Assembly (NCBI RefSeq): GCF_001956045.1
Contig: NZ_MRTH01000001.1
Span: 372,001 to 436,000, forward strand
Source of the DNA: Paenibacillus sp. FSL H7-0331
GTDB taxonomy: Bacteria; Bacillota; Bacilli; Paenibacillales; NBRC-103111
Length of the DNA stretch: 64,000 bases
Direction of reading: 5' to 3'
The position numbers and the translations under genes are program-made. The notes under the pieces were generated by a model. The model did not search any database and was not told the origin of the DNA. It saw only the letters and a program-made list of their open reading frames with translations. This document shows positions 16,604 through 25,249 of this stretch, one piece after another (the stretch's first letter is position 1; every line of letters begins with the position of its first letter).

Positions 16604-16653
16604 AAAAAAACCGAAGCCGCTTAGTCCCATCAAAGGGATGCTAGCTGCTCCGG
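16604..16653 (-). terminator. Terminator after the three-paralogue operon
   Basis: On the minus strand, GCTCCGG-type arms pair as CCGGAGC with GCTTCGG (one mismatch) around an inner ATCCC/GGGAC-type stem, followed by seven T residues. It lies 22 bases beyond the stop of the gene at 16675. Confidence 0.7.
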
Positions 16654-16674
16654 GTTATTAGAACTACTCGAAGA

Positions 16675-17043
16675 TTATGCAATTCTTGGGAAATCATAAA
16701 GTACAGCGCCGCTTTTGGAAACACGCAGATTAACAAAGTTACGCTTAACCAATGAATCGAGCACCTGCTCGGATTCCTCCAGAGAAAGATCCGTATTCAT
16801 GGATACCTCGGGAATCGTCAGTGTGCCTCCCTTTGCGTGAGCCAGCTCTAACAGCTGAGTCGCCAAAGCAGCTCCCAAAGTTTTTTGTTTCGATTTAACT
16901 TTTCTAAACCTTTCATACAAAAAGACAGATATAACACCAAGAGGCACGCACATTATAGCTATCCTGAATAGAAAGGTGAATATTGATACAGCAATTTCAT
17001 CCCCAGCCGAATGTATAGTGCTGGACAAATACAATACAGACAT
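16675..17043 (-). CDS. Membrane-anchored protein with C-terminal wHTH-like domain (paralogue 3)
   Basis: 122 residues. One hydrophobic segment (about 18-42, AVSIFTFLFRIAIMCVPLGV) is followed by a basic stretch (ERFRKVKSKQK). A C-terminal domain of about 70 residues is shared with the next two genes: LELAHAKGGTLT, then NTDLSLEESEQVLDSLV, then GAVLYDF. The pattern looks like a winged-helix unit (helix, turn, helix, beta-hairpin), by eye only. The ATG is chosen for its AAAGGAG site; the frame is open upstream but overlaps the preceding gene. Function unknown. Confidence 0.72.
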   Translation of the reverse strand: MSVLYLSSTIHSAGDEIAVSIFTFLFRIAIMCVPLGVISVFLYERFRKVKSKQKTLGAALATQLLELAHAKGGTLTIPEVSMNTDLSLEESEQVLDSLVKRNFVNLRVSKSGAVLYDFPRIA

Positions 17044-17071
17044 GTGTAGGCTCCTTTCTCTTATATACCCA

Positions 17072-17545
17072 TTAACTAAATCTATCATCCAATAAATCAT
17101 CGAGAGATTTGGCTGTTACCTTCTCGTATTCAGTAAGAATACCTTGGAAATGGTAAATTCGTGCACCTTTATTCTCTTTGATTTCAGCAAATCCTCTAGA
17201 TGTAAAAGACTCCAATGCTCTTTCGGATAATTCTAAAGAGAGCTTTGTATGGTAGGCGGTTTCAACAACGCTTAACGTGCCCCCGCGGGCAGCTGCCAGA
17301 GCCAGAATCTTTTTTTCGATCACTTGTCCTACCGGTTGTTCGGCAAGCTTTTTCGTGCTTGGTCTTGCAGTAGGCTCTTGGATGTATCCATTGCTTTTTT
17401 TTAACTTGGCTGTCTTGGATATCAAATAAATTATAGCTATGACCAGCAACAAATTCAGTATTAACCCACTGATCAATGCAAGATTTACCATCGTTTCCGA
17501 AGATATAACCTCTACGGTTGCCGCCTTTAATGGTTGAACTGACAT
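17072..17545 (-). CDS. Membrane-anchored protein with C-terminal wHTH-like domain (paralogue 2)
   Basis: 157 residues with one N-terminal transmembrane helix (about 24-46, LALISGLILNLLLVIAIIY), a Lys/Pro/Ser-rich linker, then the shared domain: LALAAARGGTLSVVE, YHTKLSLELSERALES and GARIYHFQGILTEYEK. It ends in an acidic tail (SLDDLLDDRFS) closely like that of paralogue 1 (TLDELLEDKH). GGGGG stands seven bases before this ATG; an ATG six codons upstream has no such site. It sits 51 bases after paralogue 1 and 28 before paralogue 3. Function unknown. Confidence 0.7.
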   Translation of the reverse strand: MSVQPLKAATVEVISSETMVNLALISGLILNLLLVIAIIYLISKTAKLKKSNGYIQEPTARPSTKKLAEQPVGQVIEKKILALAAARGGTLSVVETAYHTKLSLELSERALESFTSRGFAEIKENKGARIYHFQGILTEYEKVTAKSLDDLLDDRFS

Positions 17546-17596
17546 TGTATAGCCCCCACTCATTTTGCTGACAGTTTGGATAACAACCTGGATCGC

Positions 17597-18115
17597 TTAA
17601 TGCTTGTCTTCCAGCAATTCATCCAGCGTTTTGTCAGCTTTCTTTTCCTGATCGGTCAATATGCCCCTGAAGTGATACAGCACCGTTCCGTTCTGTGCAA
17701 TTTTAATATTCGCATGGCTATGTTTAACCATATATTCCAACGCTTCCTGAGCTGCCTCCAAAGTCAAATCCGTATGTAAACTAACATCAACAACCGTAAG
17801 AACACCCTTATTTGTATAGGCCAGCTTCAGCAGATTTTTTTCCAATTCCCTCCGGACAGCAGATGGATCTTTCTTGGAAGGTTTCCTATTTGAATGATAA
17901 AAGTCAGTCTTGGATTTGATATAGGCAAAAAGTTTGAAATCGGTGAGTATCATAATCCCCGAGTACAAAGGAGCCACTACCACGAGAAAAAAAGCCAGAA
18001 TCGTCACCTTAGGGGAAGTGGCCATATTATACTCATACGTATTCCTGTAAACAAATATTTCTATGATTCCAAAGATGACCAAGGCGCTACCGCCCAAGAA
18101 TCGCTTCACACTCAT
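17597..18115 (-). CDS. Membrane protein with C-terminal wHTH-like domain (paralogue 1)
   Basis: 172 residues, two predicted transmembrane helices (about 7-24 and 37-60), a basic linker (HSNRKPSKKDPS), then the shared domain: LKLAYTNKGVLTVVDV, HTDLTLEAAQEALEYMV and GTVLYHFRGILTDQEK, with an acidic end. It is the first of three consecutive related genes. The ribosome site is weak (GGATGGAAG), so the start is less sure than the frame. The architecture suggests a membrane-tethered regulator or scaffold. No known family recognised. Confidence 0.72.
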   Translation of the reverse strand: MSVKRFLGGSALVIFGIIEIFVYRNTYEYNMATSPKVTILAFFLVVVAPLYSGIMILTDFKLFAYIKSKTDFYHSNRKPSKKDPSAVRRELEKNLLKLAYTNKGVLTVVDVSLHTDLTLEAAQEALEYMVKHSHANIKIAQNGTVLYHFRGILTDQEKKADKTLDELLEDKH

Positions 18116-18230
18116 TGACTTCCATCCAGCCCCCTATTCAGCCCTAATGGGGCTCATTACCTATTATCCATAATATAGGACGTTTGTCTATGCCTAATGC
18201 ACGATTCGAGAACACAATTCGACACCTATA

Positions 18231-18271
18231 ACAAACAAAAGGCTGCATGAGGTTTAATCCCCCTACAGCCC
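18231..18271 (-). terminator. Terminator after lipoprotein C
   Basis: On the minus strand an imperfect GGGCTGTAGGGG / CCTCATGCAGCC stem with a short loop is followed by TTTTGTTTG, 22 bases past the lipoprotein stop at 18294. Confidence 0.65.
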
Positions 18272-18293
18272 TTGCAAGTGTGTAATAATTAAA

Positions 18294-19817
18294 CTATTTC
18301 AAAATCCCCTTCTCCTTCAACAACTTGGCAGCATGCTCCAGATAAGCATCATTTTTAAAGGTTGAATTCAAGGTCCCCAGGAATTGGTCGTACTCCGTCA
18401 AAGGACGTTTTCCATGAATGAACTTAATGATTTCGTCCTTCGTAAACCGATCCATATCGTTTTTGTTGAAGCCCGCCGGATAATTATAAATGTAGCTGTT
18501 CAAAATCTTGATTCGAGGCTGCTCATTCGTAAACTTGAGCTCTTTTTCTACATAAGGAAACCGTGTTGACAAGTACTCCAGCTCCTTACGTCCGGCCATT
18601 TGGTAAATGGAAAAGTAACCTCCTTCCGTATCCATCAGCTCTGTCGGTTCAACCTTGCCGCCGTTCAGCTTGTAATGTCTGCCTTCAATCCCGTAGGAAA
18701 CCAGATTCAAGCCTTCCGGGCTTGCCATGTAGTTAAAAACATCTAATATTTTTTGCAGCTTCGCCGGATCTTTCTCAACAGCCTTGGAAATCACAAAATA
18801 TTGTGGAGCCTTGCCGTAATCGTAGGAAGCATCAAATTGTCCTCCCGGACCTTTTGGGGAAGCCAACTGAACCCACTGTGCATTCGGATTCACACCCTTC
18901 CACTTCACCTCGCTATCTTTTCTAAGAAAGCTCTGCCAGCCTGTATAAATAATACCGGCTTTGCCTTGATAGGCTTTCTCGATGGCAAGCCCGTTCTTGT
19001 TCGTTATATATTCCATATCTACGCCGCCGGAATCCATGAGATCTTTAATGTAGGTAAGCGCATCCTTCATCAGAGGATCGAACATCGCATCCGTCAGCTT
19101 GTCGTTTTTCAAATAATGGTTGCCGGGGCTACCAACTCCGAACGATCCGAACAGCGGGGCAAACGTGTCCAGCTCGAATCCCGTCAGGCCGATGGTATCT
19201 TTCTTGCCGTTTCCATCCGGGTCCTGCTCCGTGAACGCCTTTGCTACTGCTTTGAACTCTTCAAGTGTCCCTGGCGCCTTCAAGCCGAGCTTATCCAGCC
19301 AATCCTTGCGAATCAGGAACGTATTAAACGGAAGATTGGCATCCCGTCCGATCGCATACTGCTTGCCGCCAATAAAACCTCTCTCGAAATCCTCTTTTCC
19401 TTGAAAATCAAGCACAGGCTTAAGCTTAGGCACATAGGGTGTCAAATCGAGCAGCAGACCCTTGTCGGCAAAGCTTTTAATTTCACCCGGCTCCAGCTCA
19501 AAAACGTCGGGATAATTACCGGCAGCCAAACGAACATTGATCTGGTTCTTGTAGTCGCTCCCGCCAATCATCACCATATTGAAATCGACGTTCAGCTTTT
19601 TATCAATTGCCTGTTTCAATGGGTCTTCCTCAGGCTTTGGCAGATTGCCTCCCGGACGCGCCACTTCAATTTTGATTGCCTTTGCCGGTGTTTTATCTGC
19701 ACCTGCCGCCGGCTCCTTCGCTGTGCTTGTTCCGCCTGTGGGTGCTCCTCCGGAGCAGCCTGCCAACATCCCCCCTGTTACGAGCACGGACACCATAATC
19801 ATCCATTTCCGATTCAT
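18294..19817 (-). CDS. Extracellular sugar-binding lipoprotein (LplA/LipO type), system C
   Basis: 507-residue lipoprotein with lipobox LAGC, a low-complexity Gly/Thr/Ala linker and the calcium-loop-like EQDPDGNGKKDTIG. It belongs to the same family as systems A and B but is clearly divergent from them. The ATG is chosen for AAAGAGGGAG upstream, and because the frame beyond it overlaps the permease gene. It is last in the order LplB-type, YtcP-type, lipoprotein, 25 bases after the YtcP-type gene, and ends in a terminator. It is probably controlled by the YesM/YesN pair at 21817-25123. Confidence 0.93.
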   Translation of the reverse strand: MNRKWMIMVSVLVTGGMLAGCSGGAPTGGTSTAKEPAAGADKTPAKAIKIEVARPGGNLPKPEEDPLKQAIDKKLNVDFNMVMIGGSDYKNQINVRLAAGNYPDVFELEPGEIKSFADKGLLLDLTPYVPKLKPVLDFQGKEDFERGFIGGKQYAIGRDANLPFNTFLIRKDWLDKLGLKAPGTLEEFKAVAKAFTEQDPDGNGKKDTIGLTGFELDTFAPLFGSFGVGSPGNHYLKNDKLTDAMFDPLMKDALTYIKDLMDSGGVDMEYITNKNGLAIEKAYQGKAGIIYTGWQSFLRKDSEVKWKGVNPNAQWVQLASPKGPGGQFDASYDYGKAPQYFVISKAVEKDPAKLQKILDVFNYMASPEGLNLVSYGIEGRHYKLNGGKVEPTELMDTEGGYFSIYQMAGRKELEYLSTRFPYVEKELKFTNEQPRIKILNSYIYNYPAGFNKNDMDRFTKDEIIKFIHGKRPLTEYDQFLGTLNSTFKNDAYLEHAAKLLKEKGILK

Positions 19818-19842
19818 TCGAACTCCCTCTTTCTGTTTATAT

Positions 19843-20703
19843 TTATCCCTTGATCGCCCCGATAATGATTCCTTTGGAAAAGTGCTTTTGAATAAACGGA
19901 TAAAAAACAATAATCGGCAATGAGGCATACACAACTGCTGCCATCTGCAGGGTCATCGTCGGGATCGTCTCATCGACGCTTTCAACCTGACTGTGCGCCT
20001 GCATCAGCATATTGCGGATCACCACCTGCAAAGGTTGGATATCCGGCTTGGTCACATACATAATTGCATGATAAAATTCGTTCCAGTGTCCCACCAGATA
20101 AAACAATCCAAGTGTAAACATCACAGGTACCGACAGCGGAACGACGATTTTGATAAGAAGACCGTATTCGGACGAACCGTCCATTCGCGCAGATTCCATA
20201 ATTTCTTCCGGCAGGTTTTCAAAAAAGCTTTTCATAATCAGCACATTAAAGCTCCATATGGCGTTGGGTATGATCATCGACCAGACGGAATCCAGCAGCC
20301 CGGTGTCTTTGACAATCAGATAGGTAGGAATGATCCCCCCACTGAATAGAAGGGTCAGCACGACCATCATCAGAACGATATTGCGGCCGGGCAGATCTTT
20401 GCGGCTTAACGGAAAAGCCATCAGCGTAGTTAGAATGAGATTGATCGCCGTCCCGACCACAGTAATAAACACCGTAATATTGAAAGCGCTAAGAATATAA
20501 GGCTGATGGAACAGCTCTCTATAAGCCGCAAACGTTACGGATCTCGGGATTACGATAAATCCGCCATTGCGCAGCAGCTCGGTATAAGGTGTAATGGATA
20601 CGGATACCACATAAAGCATCGGAAAAATAGCGGCGATTGAAACCAGCAGCAGAGTGACATACATGAGAGCATTAAATAATCGGTCGGATGTCCTGTTTAC
20701 CAA
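19843..20703 (-). CDS. Sugar ABC transporter permease, YtcP type, system C
   Basis: About 286 residues, six predicted helices, EAA loop EIMESARMDGSSEY and VVPLSVP, and the C-terminus KGIIIGAIKG. The preferred start is TTG at 20703, overlapping the end of the LplB-type gene by seven bases, with GGGGGGAGG just upstream inside that gene. A GTG five codons earlier is the alternative. This overlap implies translational coupling of the two permease subunits. Confidence 0.92.
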   Translation of the reverse strand: MVNRTSDRLFNALMYVTLLLVSIAAIFPMLYVVSVSITPYTELLRNGGFIVIPRSVTFAAYRELFHQPYILSAFNITVFITVVGTAINLILTTLMAFPLSRKDLPGRNIVLMMVVLTLLFSGGIIPTYLIVKDTGLLDSVWSMIIPNAIWSFNVLIMKSFFENLPEEIMESARMDGSSEYGLLIKIVVPLSVPVMFTLGLFYLVGHWNEFYHAIMYVTKPDIQPLQVVIRNMLMQAHSQVESVDETIPTMTLQMAAVVYASLPIIVFYPFIQKHFSKGIIIGAIKG

Positions 20704-21605
20704 ATGCCCTCCCCCCACTTCTTCGCCAATTGATTGGATAATAGAACCAGCACCAGCCCAATCATCGATTTGAACAATCCGACTGCAGCGGCGAGACTGA
20801 AATTCAACTGCTCCAGCCCTGTTCGGAATACCCAGGTATCCAATATATCCGACACCTCATATACGCTGATATTGTACAATAAATAGATTTGCTCGAAGCC
20901 GGCATCGAGGATATGACCCAGCTTCAGAATGACCATCATCACAATGACGTTGCGGATGCCCGGCAGCGTAATATGCCAAATCATTCGAAACTTATTAGCC
21001 CCATCCACCTTGGCGGCTTCGTACAGCGCAGGATTAATGCCTGCCATCGAAGCCAGATAAATGATTGCCCCCCAACCCAGATCCTTCCATAGATCCGAGC
21101 CGACCAGTACGCTCCGGAACCATTCTGTCGACGACATAAACGCAATCGGCTGCAGGCCCGAGCCTACAATCCAGCTGTTGACCAGGCCGGAGCTGGGCGA
21201 TAAGAAAGCAATCAAAATCCCGTAAATAATAACCCACGACAAAAAGTGAGGCATATAGCTCAGCGTCTGGACCACATTGCGAAACCAGACAACCTTACAT
21301 TCGAATAAAAAAATTGCCAGTACAATATGCGGTACGATACCTGCTATCATTTTGTACACACTCAGCAAAAAGGTGTTCTCCAGCAGCTGCCAAAAATAAG
21401 GCGATTGATAGAACTCCTGAAAGTGGCCATACCAGGGATCGTTCCAGGGACTGGCCATAATCCCGTCCACAATACTGAAGTTTTTAAATGCGATAATCAA
21501 TCCGTACATCGGAAAGTATTTGTAAACGATGTAATAAATAATTCCGGGCAGCAGCATGGTGTAATAGGCAAAATACTTGGCCCAATTGCGTCTAGAGAGC
21601 AGCAT
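20697..21605 (-). CDS. Sugar ABC transporter permease, LplB type, system C
   Basis: 302 residues, six predicted helices, EAA loop ALYEAAKVDGANKF with ITLPGIR. ATG start with AAGGAGG about 12 bases upstream. It is first in the LplB-YtcP-lipoprotein unit. Its leader (about 21625-21660) reads on the minus strand ACTAACGAAG, then AACTTTTTC, then GAAAACG, then AAGGAGG, loosely like the repeat element upstream of the system B permease. The kinase gene upstream ends in its own terminator, so this unit should have its own promoter. Confidence 0.93.
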   Translation of the reverse strand: MLLSRRNWAKYFAYYTMLLPGIIYYIVYKYFPMYGLIIAFKNFSIVDGIMASPWNDPWYGHFQEFYQSPYFWQLLENTFLLSVYKMIAGIVPHIVLAIFLFECKVVWFRNVVQTLSYMPHFLSWVIIYGILIAFLSPSSGLVNSWIVGSGLQPIAFMSSTEWFRSVLVGSDLWKDLGWGAIIYLASMAGINPALYEAAKVDGANKFRMIWHITLPGIRNVIVMMVILKLGHILDAGFEQIYLLYNISVYEVSDILDTWVFRTGLEQLNFSLAAAVGLFKSMIGLVLVLLSNQLAKKWGEGIW

Positions 21606-21797
21606 TAAGTTCTGGGTCCTCCTTATCGTTTTCGTGGAAAAAGTTGCTTCGCTTCGTTAGTATCGTGATCATCGATGACTACTTCAGTTTATCAAGTAGC
21701 AGGATTCAACTCTATACATCATTACCGTGATTTACTCCACTATTTCCGCGAGAACAGACGGCTGCACCGGAAAAGACCGGAAAATTTGTACCAAAAC

Positions 21798-21832
21798 AAA
21801 AAAACGAAGCAAAGGTCTACACCTGGCTCCGC
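21798..21832 (-). terminator. Terminator of the yesN-yesM operon C
   Basis: On the minus strand CGGAGC/GCTTCG (one wobble) encloses AGGT-GTAG-ACCT and is followed by seven T residues. It overlaps the last codons of the kinase gene. Confidence 0.75.
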
Positions 21833-23556
21833 TCTGTTGTATAAGGAATGCGCACACATACTATCGTGCCTGTATGCACACCGTTAGCCTTCAGCCCATA
21901 CGGCCTGCCAAAGTATAAAAACAACCGATGGTTGACATTGTACACGCCAAGTCCGTCCTTCCTGTTCATGTCGTCATCGTGGGGCTGACCCTCCAGCAGC
22001 TTTTGAAAAAATGGCTTGCTGATCCCGATTCCGTTATTTCTTATGTAAATACGCACACCCTTCTTATTGCGAAATGCACGGATTGTAATCATGCCGTGCT
22101 GACGTGTGGGTACAATGCCGTGAAAGATTGCATTTTCAACAAGCGGCTGCAGGGTTAATCGAGGCATCAGAACCTTGAGCACAGCCGGATCAATTTCCAA
22201 TTTCAAAGTAAAGCGGTTTCCATATCTCACATTCTGGATTTGCGTGAACATTTCGATTCCTTGGATCTCCTCGGCAAGCGTCGTGAGTGAGGACTCTTTG
22301 CCCATTGAAATACTTAACAAACCGACCAGGGAATGAATCGTTTCCTGCACCTGATCGTTTTTATTCTGATAAGCCAGACTGGCGATGCAGGCAAGAGTGT
22401 TGTATAGAAAATGCGGTCCGATTTGATTCTGCAGCATTCGGATTTCATAGCTTCTTTTTTTCACTTCCATCTCCACAATATCTTTGCTGAGCATACTGAT
22501 CCTCGACATAAGGGAATTATAGCTTCTTGCCAGATCACCAATCTCATCGCCCCGCGACACACTCAGGTAAGAGGGAACGTCGATATCCTGCACCCGGTCC
22601 ATTTTTTTGGCCAAGGTAATAATCGGCTGTGAAAAGGTTCTGCTGATCATCAATGCGCCTGCAAGCAGAATAATGACCAGAAGCAGCGCAGCTCTGCCAT
22701 ACGTGGCATACAATTCACCGATATTCCCATAAAAATATCCCTTGTCAAATACTGAGATCAGGCTCCATCCCAACCGGTTCATATTCGATTTCACGGCGAT
22801 CAGGTGGTTATTCCCGGTCTCCATCTCACTGGTCCCTGTGGGGAGCTCAAACAGCTGTTCATTCAAAGCCGCTGGTAGCTCGGGAGGGTATGACGGATAT
22901 GGCAGCAATTTGCTGTATGCATTGCCTGCAACCAGGCGACCGCCTGCAGACATTATCATAAAGGTCTGAAACTCGCCGCCGCTTAAAGTCGCCAATCGCG
23001 AAGAAAATTCCTTCAGATTGATTTCGATCACGACAATCCCTTTTTGCGACCCGCCCACAGGACGAACAAAAGCAACGGTATACTGGGATAGCGACGACCA
23101 GTAGGGCTCACTCCAATTAATGCCACCATAGTTCCCTTTCGCCAGCTCAAATACATCGGGAAGCTCGCCTGAGCCAAGGATGTCATAATAAAGCTGGGTA
23201 TTGCTTAAGATCGTCCCGTCATCCTTAACGAACAGTATGGTGCTTATAATAGAGTTATTGGTATCGGCATACTCCTGCAGGGCTTTCTCGGTATACATCG
23301 GGTCGTAGCTGTCGAAGATATCAGACCGGGATACCAGCTGCAAAATAACATGCTGCACATTTTCCAGGTAAGCATTCAAATAATCATTTGTCCGGTTTAT
23401 AATGATCTCCGAGTCCCGGATGGTTTGGGCGCGAAACAACTGCTCCGATTGCACCAGCGTACTCCAGGCCAGAATACCGAATACAAGCAGACCGCCAAGG
23501 AACAAAAAAATAAAATGTTTGGTTGCCAGCCTCATACGATGCATGCGTCTTAACAT
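21817..23556 (-). CDS. Sensor histidine kinase, YesM family, system C
   Basis: 579-residue membrane kinase: N-terminal helix (FIFLFLGGLLVFGILAW), extracellular sensing region, second helix (RAALLLVIILLAGALMI), HAMP linker, H-box QIGPHFLYNTL, and HATPase motifs ENAIFHG, NNGIGIS and DGLGVYN. The H-box has Gly where Asn is usual (QINPHF), a conservative oddity also seen in some relatives. The ATG start is four bases after the regulator stop, with GCGGGGG upstream. It should phosphorylate the regulator at 23561-25123. Confidence 0.93.
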   Translation of the reverse strand: MLRRMHRMRLATKHFIFLFLGGLLVFGILAWSTLVQSEQLFRAQTIRDSEIIINRTNDYLNAYLENVQHVILQLVSRSDIFDSYDPMYTEKALQEYADTNNSIISTILFVKDDGTILSNTQLYYDILGSGELPDVFELAKGNYGGINWSEPYWSSLSQYTVAFVRPVGGSQKGIVVIEINLKEFSSRLATLSGGEFQTFMIMSAGGRLVAGNAYSKLLPYPSYPPELPAALNEQLFELPTGTSEMETGNNHLIAVKSNMNRLGWSLISVFDKGYFYGNIGELYATYGRAALLLVIILLAGALMISRTFSQPIITLAKKMDRVQDIDVPSYLSVSRGDEIGDLARSYNSLMSRISMLSKDIVEMEVKKRSYEIRMLQNQIGPHFLYNTLACIASLAYQNKNDQVQETIHSLVGLLSISMGKESSLTTLAEEIQGIEMFTQIQNVRYGNRFTLKLEIDPAVLKVLMPRLTLQPLVENAIFHGIVPTRQHGMITIRAFRNKKGVRIYIRNNGIGISKPFFQKLLEGQPHDDDMNRKDGLGVYNVNHRLFLYFGRPYGLKANGVHTGTIVCVRIPYTTERSQV

Positions 23557-23560
23557 GATG

Positions 23561-25123
23561 TTACCCCCGCTTATAATCAGATGGTGAGAGACCGGTGAAC
23601 TTGCGAAATAATGGAGCAAAATAGCGATAGCTCGGAAAACCTACCATCTCGGATACCGTATACACCTTCAGGTTTGTCGTTTGCAGCAGCTCGATGGCTT
23701 TCTCGATCCGGCAGCGGGTTAAATATTCCTTGAATGTCATCCCCAGCTCTTCGTGAAACAGCCTGCCAAAATAGTCGCCGCTAAGCTCTACCTCCCCGGC
23801 AACAGCCGACAAGGTAACAGGCTCACCAAGCCGCTCCTGAATAATCTCCTTGGCTCTGCGTATCTCCTTTCTTACAAAATCCCCGCGTTTATCCTCCATC
23901 CAGTAAATCATATTGGAGATCAACTCATCCAGCGTGGCAGACTGATCGATACGCTGAACAAGCTGGGTACGGTCATGAACGATATCTTTTGAGCCTGAGT
24001 CCCATTCCTGAAGCTCGGATTTGAGAAACATGCGGATACCTGCCGGATGGACCCGATGCTTTAGCATCCATGCTTTAAAATCGGTCCTCACATATTCGTT
24101 AAAGCTCGATAAATCTGTCAGGCTGCGGCGAAAGCTCGTACGCAGCTCAAACTCCAGCTTGCCGTCCATTACCTGCATCGGCACCGGTTTACCGACGCAT
24201 ACAGAATTGCCTTCATTAAAAAAACAATAATCGATCCAAAAAAAAGTTTCACGAAACACATTGCGGTATTCGTCATAGCTGGTTACTTCGCTGCTGATAA
24301 TCGCATACACGGTAGCATCGTGAACCAAATACGGCATGCTCGCTGCCAGGGAATGACGAATATGATCAATAATCCCGTTTGCGGTAACCGTAAGCTCCTC
24401 AAGAGGATGGGTCTGCGGAAACCAAACCAGATAATCACCTAAATTAATCGAGAACCAATACCAATACTTCATGTCTGCCAATCTGCTTTGCTTCTGCTGC
24501 AGGATCAGCAGCTCCTGAAGCTGCTGGTCCACGATCATTTCGTCCTCACGTTTGACTTGAGCTAGTATGCGTATAAAGCGGAAGGGAAGCTCCGGCAGCT
24601 TCTCAGGCAGCAGCAGGTTCTGCAACATATCCTGCTGCGATTGTTCCCGCAGCTGCGGCTGTCCCAGCATACGGCGAAACAGCTGTGATTTATGCTTCCG
24701 TTCCTCGGCCCGTTCGTATTCTTTTTGCGAATAGCGGCTTTGAAGCCAGTCTCTCGCTTTCTGAATCGTTTGCGCCAGCTCCTCCTGCCGCAGGGTCACC
24801 TTCATTAAATAGTCAACGGCACCCATCCTTAATGCCTGATGGACGTAATTAAAGTCGTCGAAGCTCGTTATCAGCACAACAGGAATCTCCGGATATTCCT
24901 GTGAAATTTGCTTTAATAAATCAAGACCTGTCATCACGGGCATCTTGATATCCGTAAACACCAGGTCCGGCAGCAAGCTGGCACATAAATCCAGAGCTTC
25001 CTCGCCATTCTCGGCTTCACCTACAATTTCCGCTCCACAAGCAGACCAGTCAAACAATTGCAGCCTTTGCCTGATGGGGACCTCGTCGTCCACAATAATG
25101 ATCCGCAGCCTTTTGTCATTCAT
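23561..25123 (-). CDS. Response regulator, YesN family (REC + AraC HTH), system C
   Basis: 520-residue regulator. Receiver domain with D12-D13, phospho-acceptor D58 (FTDIKMP) and lysine in DYLMKVT; long linker; two AraC helix-turn-helix motifs at the C-terminus ending SPSDYKRG. Two in-frame ATGs lie two codons apart; the second is preferred because AAGGGGG stands nine bases before it. Four bases separate its stop from the kinase start. It probably activates the permease-permease-lipoprotein unit downstream. Confidence 0.92.
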   Translation of the reverse strand: MNDKRLRIIIVDDEVPIRQRLQLFDWSACGAEIVGEAENGEEALDLCASLLPDLVFTDIKMPVMTGLDLLKQISQEYPEIPVVLITSFDDFNYVHQALRMGAVDYLMKVTLRQEELAQTIQKARDWLQSRYSQKEYERAEERKHKSQLFRRMLGQPQLREQSQQDMLQNLLLPEKLPELPFRFIRILAQVKREDEMIVDQQLQELLILQQKQSRLADMKYWYWFSINLGDYLVWFPQTHPLEELTVTANGIIDHIRHSLAASMPYLVHDATVYAIISSEVTSYDEYRNVFRETFFWIDYCFFNEGNSVCVGKPVPMQVMDGKLEFELRTSFRRSLTDLSSFNEYVRTDFKAWMLKHRVHPAGIRMFLKSELQEWDSGSKDIVHDRTQLVQRIDQSATLDELISNMIYWMEDKRGDFVRKEIRRAKEIIQERLGEPVTLSAVAGEVELSGDYFGRLFHEELGMTFKEYLTRCRIEKAIELLQTTNLKVYTVSEMVGFPSYRYFAPLFRKFTGLSPSDYKRG

Positions 25124-25212
25124 GCCCATGATCCCCCTTAATCTGTACGGCTTACAGTAATTGATAGCGTTCTCATGAACGGCTAAAAACCAGTATACCA
25201 TGTCCTAACGAG

Positions 25213-25234
25213 AAAAAGGCGGATTGGCTCCGCC
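25213..25234 (-). terminator. Terminator after FAD oxidoreductase
   Basis: On the minus strand GGCGGA, loop GCCAA, TCCGCC, then TTTTTCT, starting 16 bases beyond the stop at 25250. Confidence 0.88.
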
Positions 25235-25249
25235 TCTTGATCCCGGGCT

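Noticed and set aside
16418..16633. N-terminal extension of the LplB-type permease of system B
   Set aside because: The extra 72 codons run through direct repeats and hairpins, while an excellent ribosome site precedes the ATG at 16417.
16418..16674. Gene in the longest gene-free stretches (none over 300 bases)
   Set aside because: All gaps are under about 260 bases and hold leaders, promoters, hairpins or terminators; no additional small gene with a convincing ribosome site was found.
18753..19853. Long plus-strand open frame (366 codons) opposite lipoprotein C
   Set aside because: It is antisense to a well-supported gene with signal peptide, lipobox and family motifs; its product has no recognisable domain and no ribosome site was seen.
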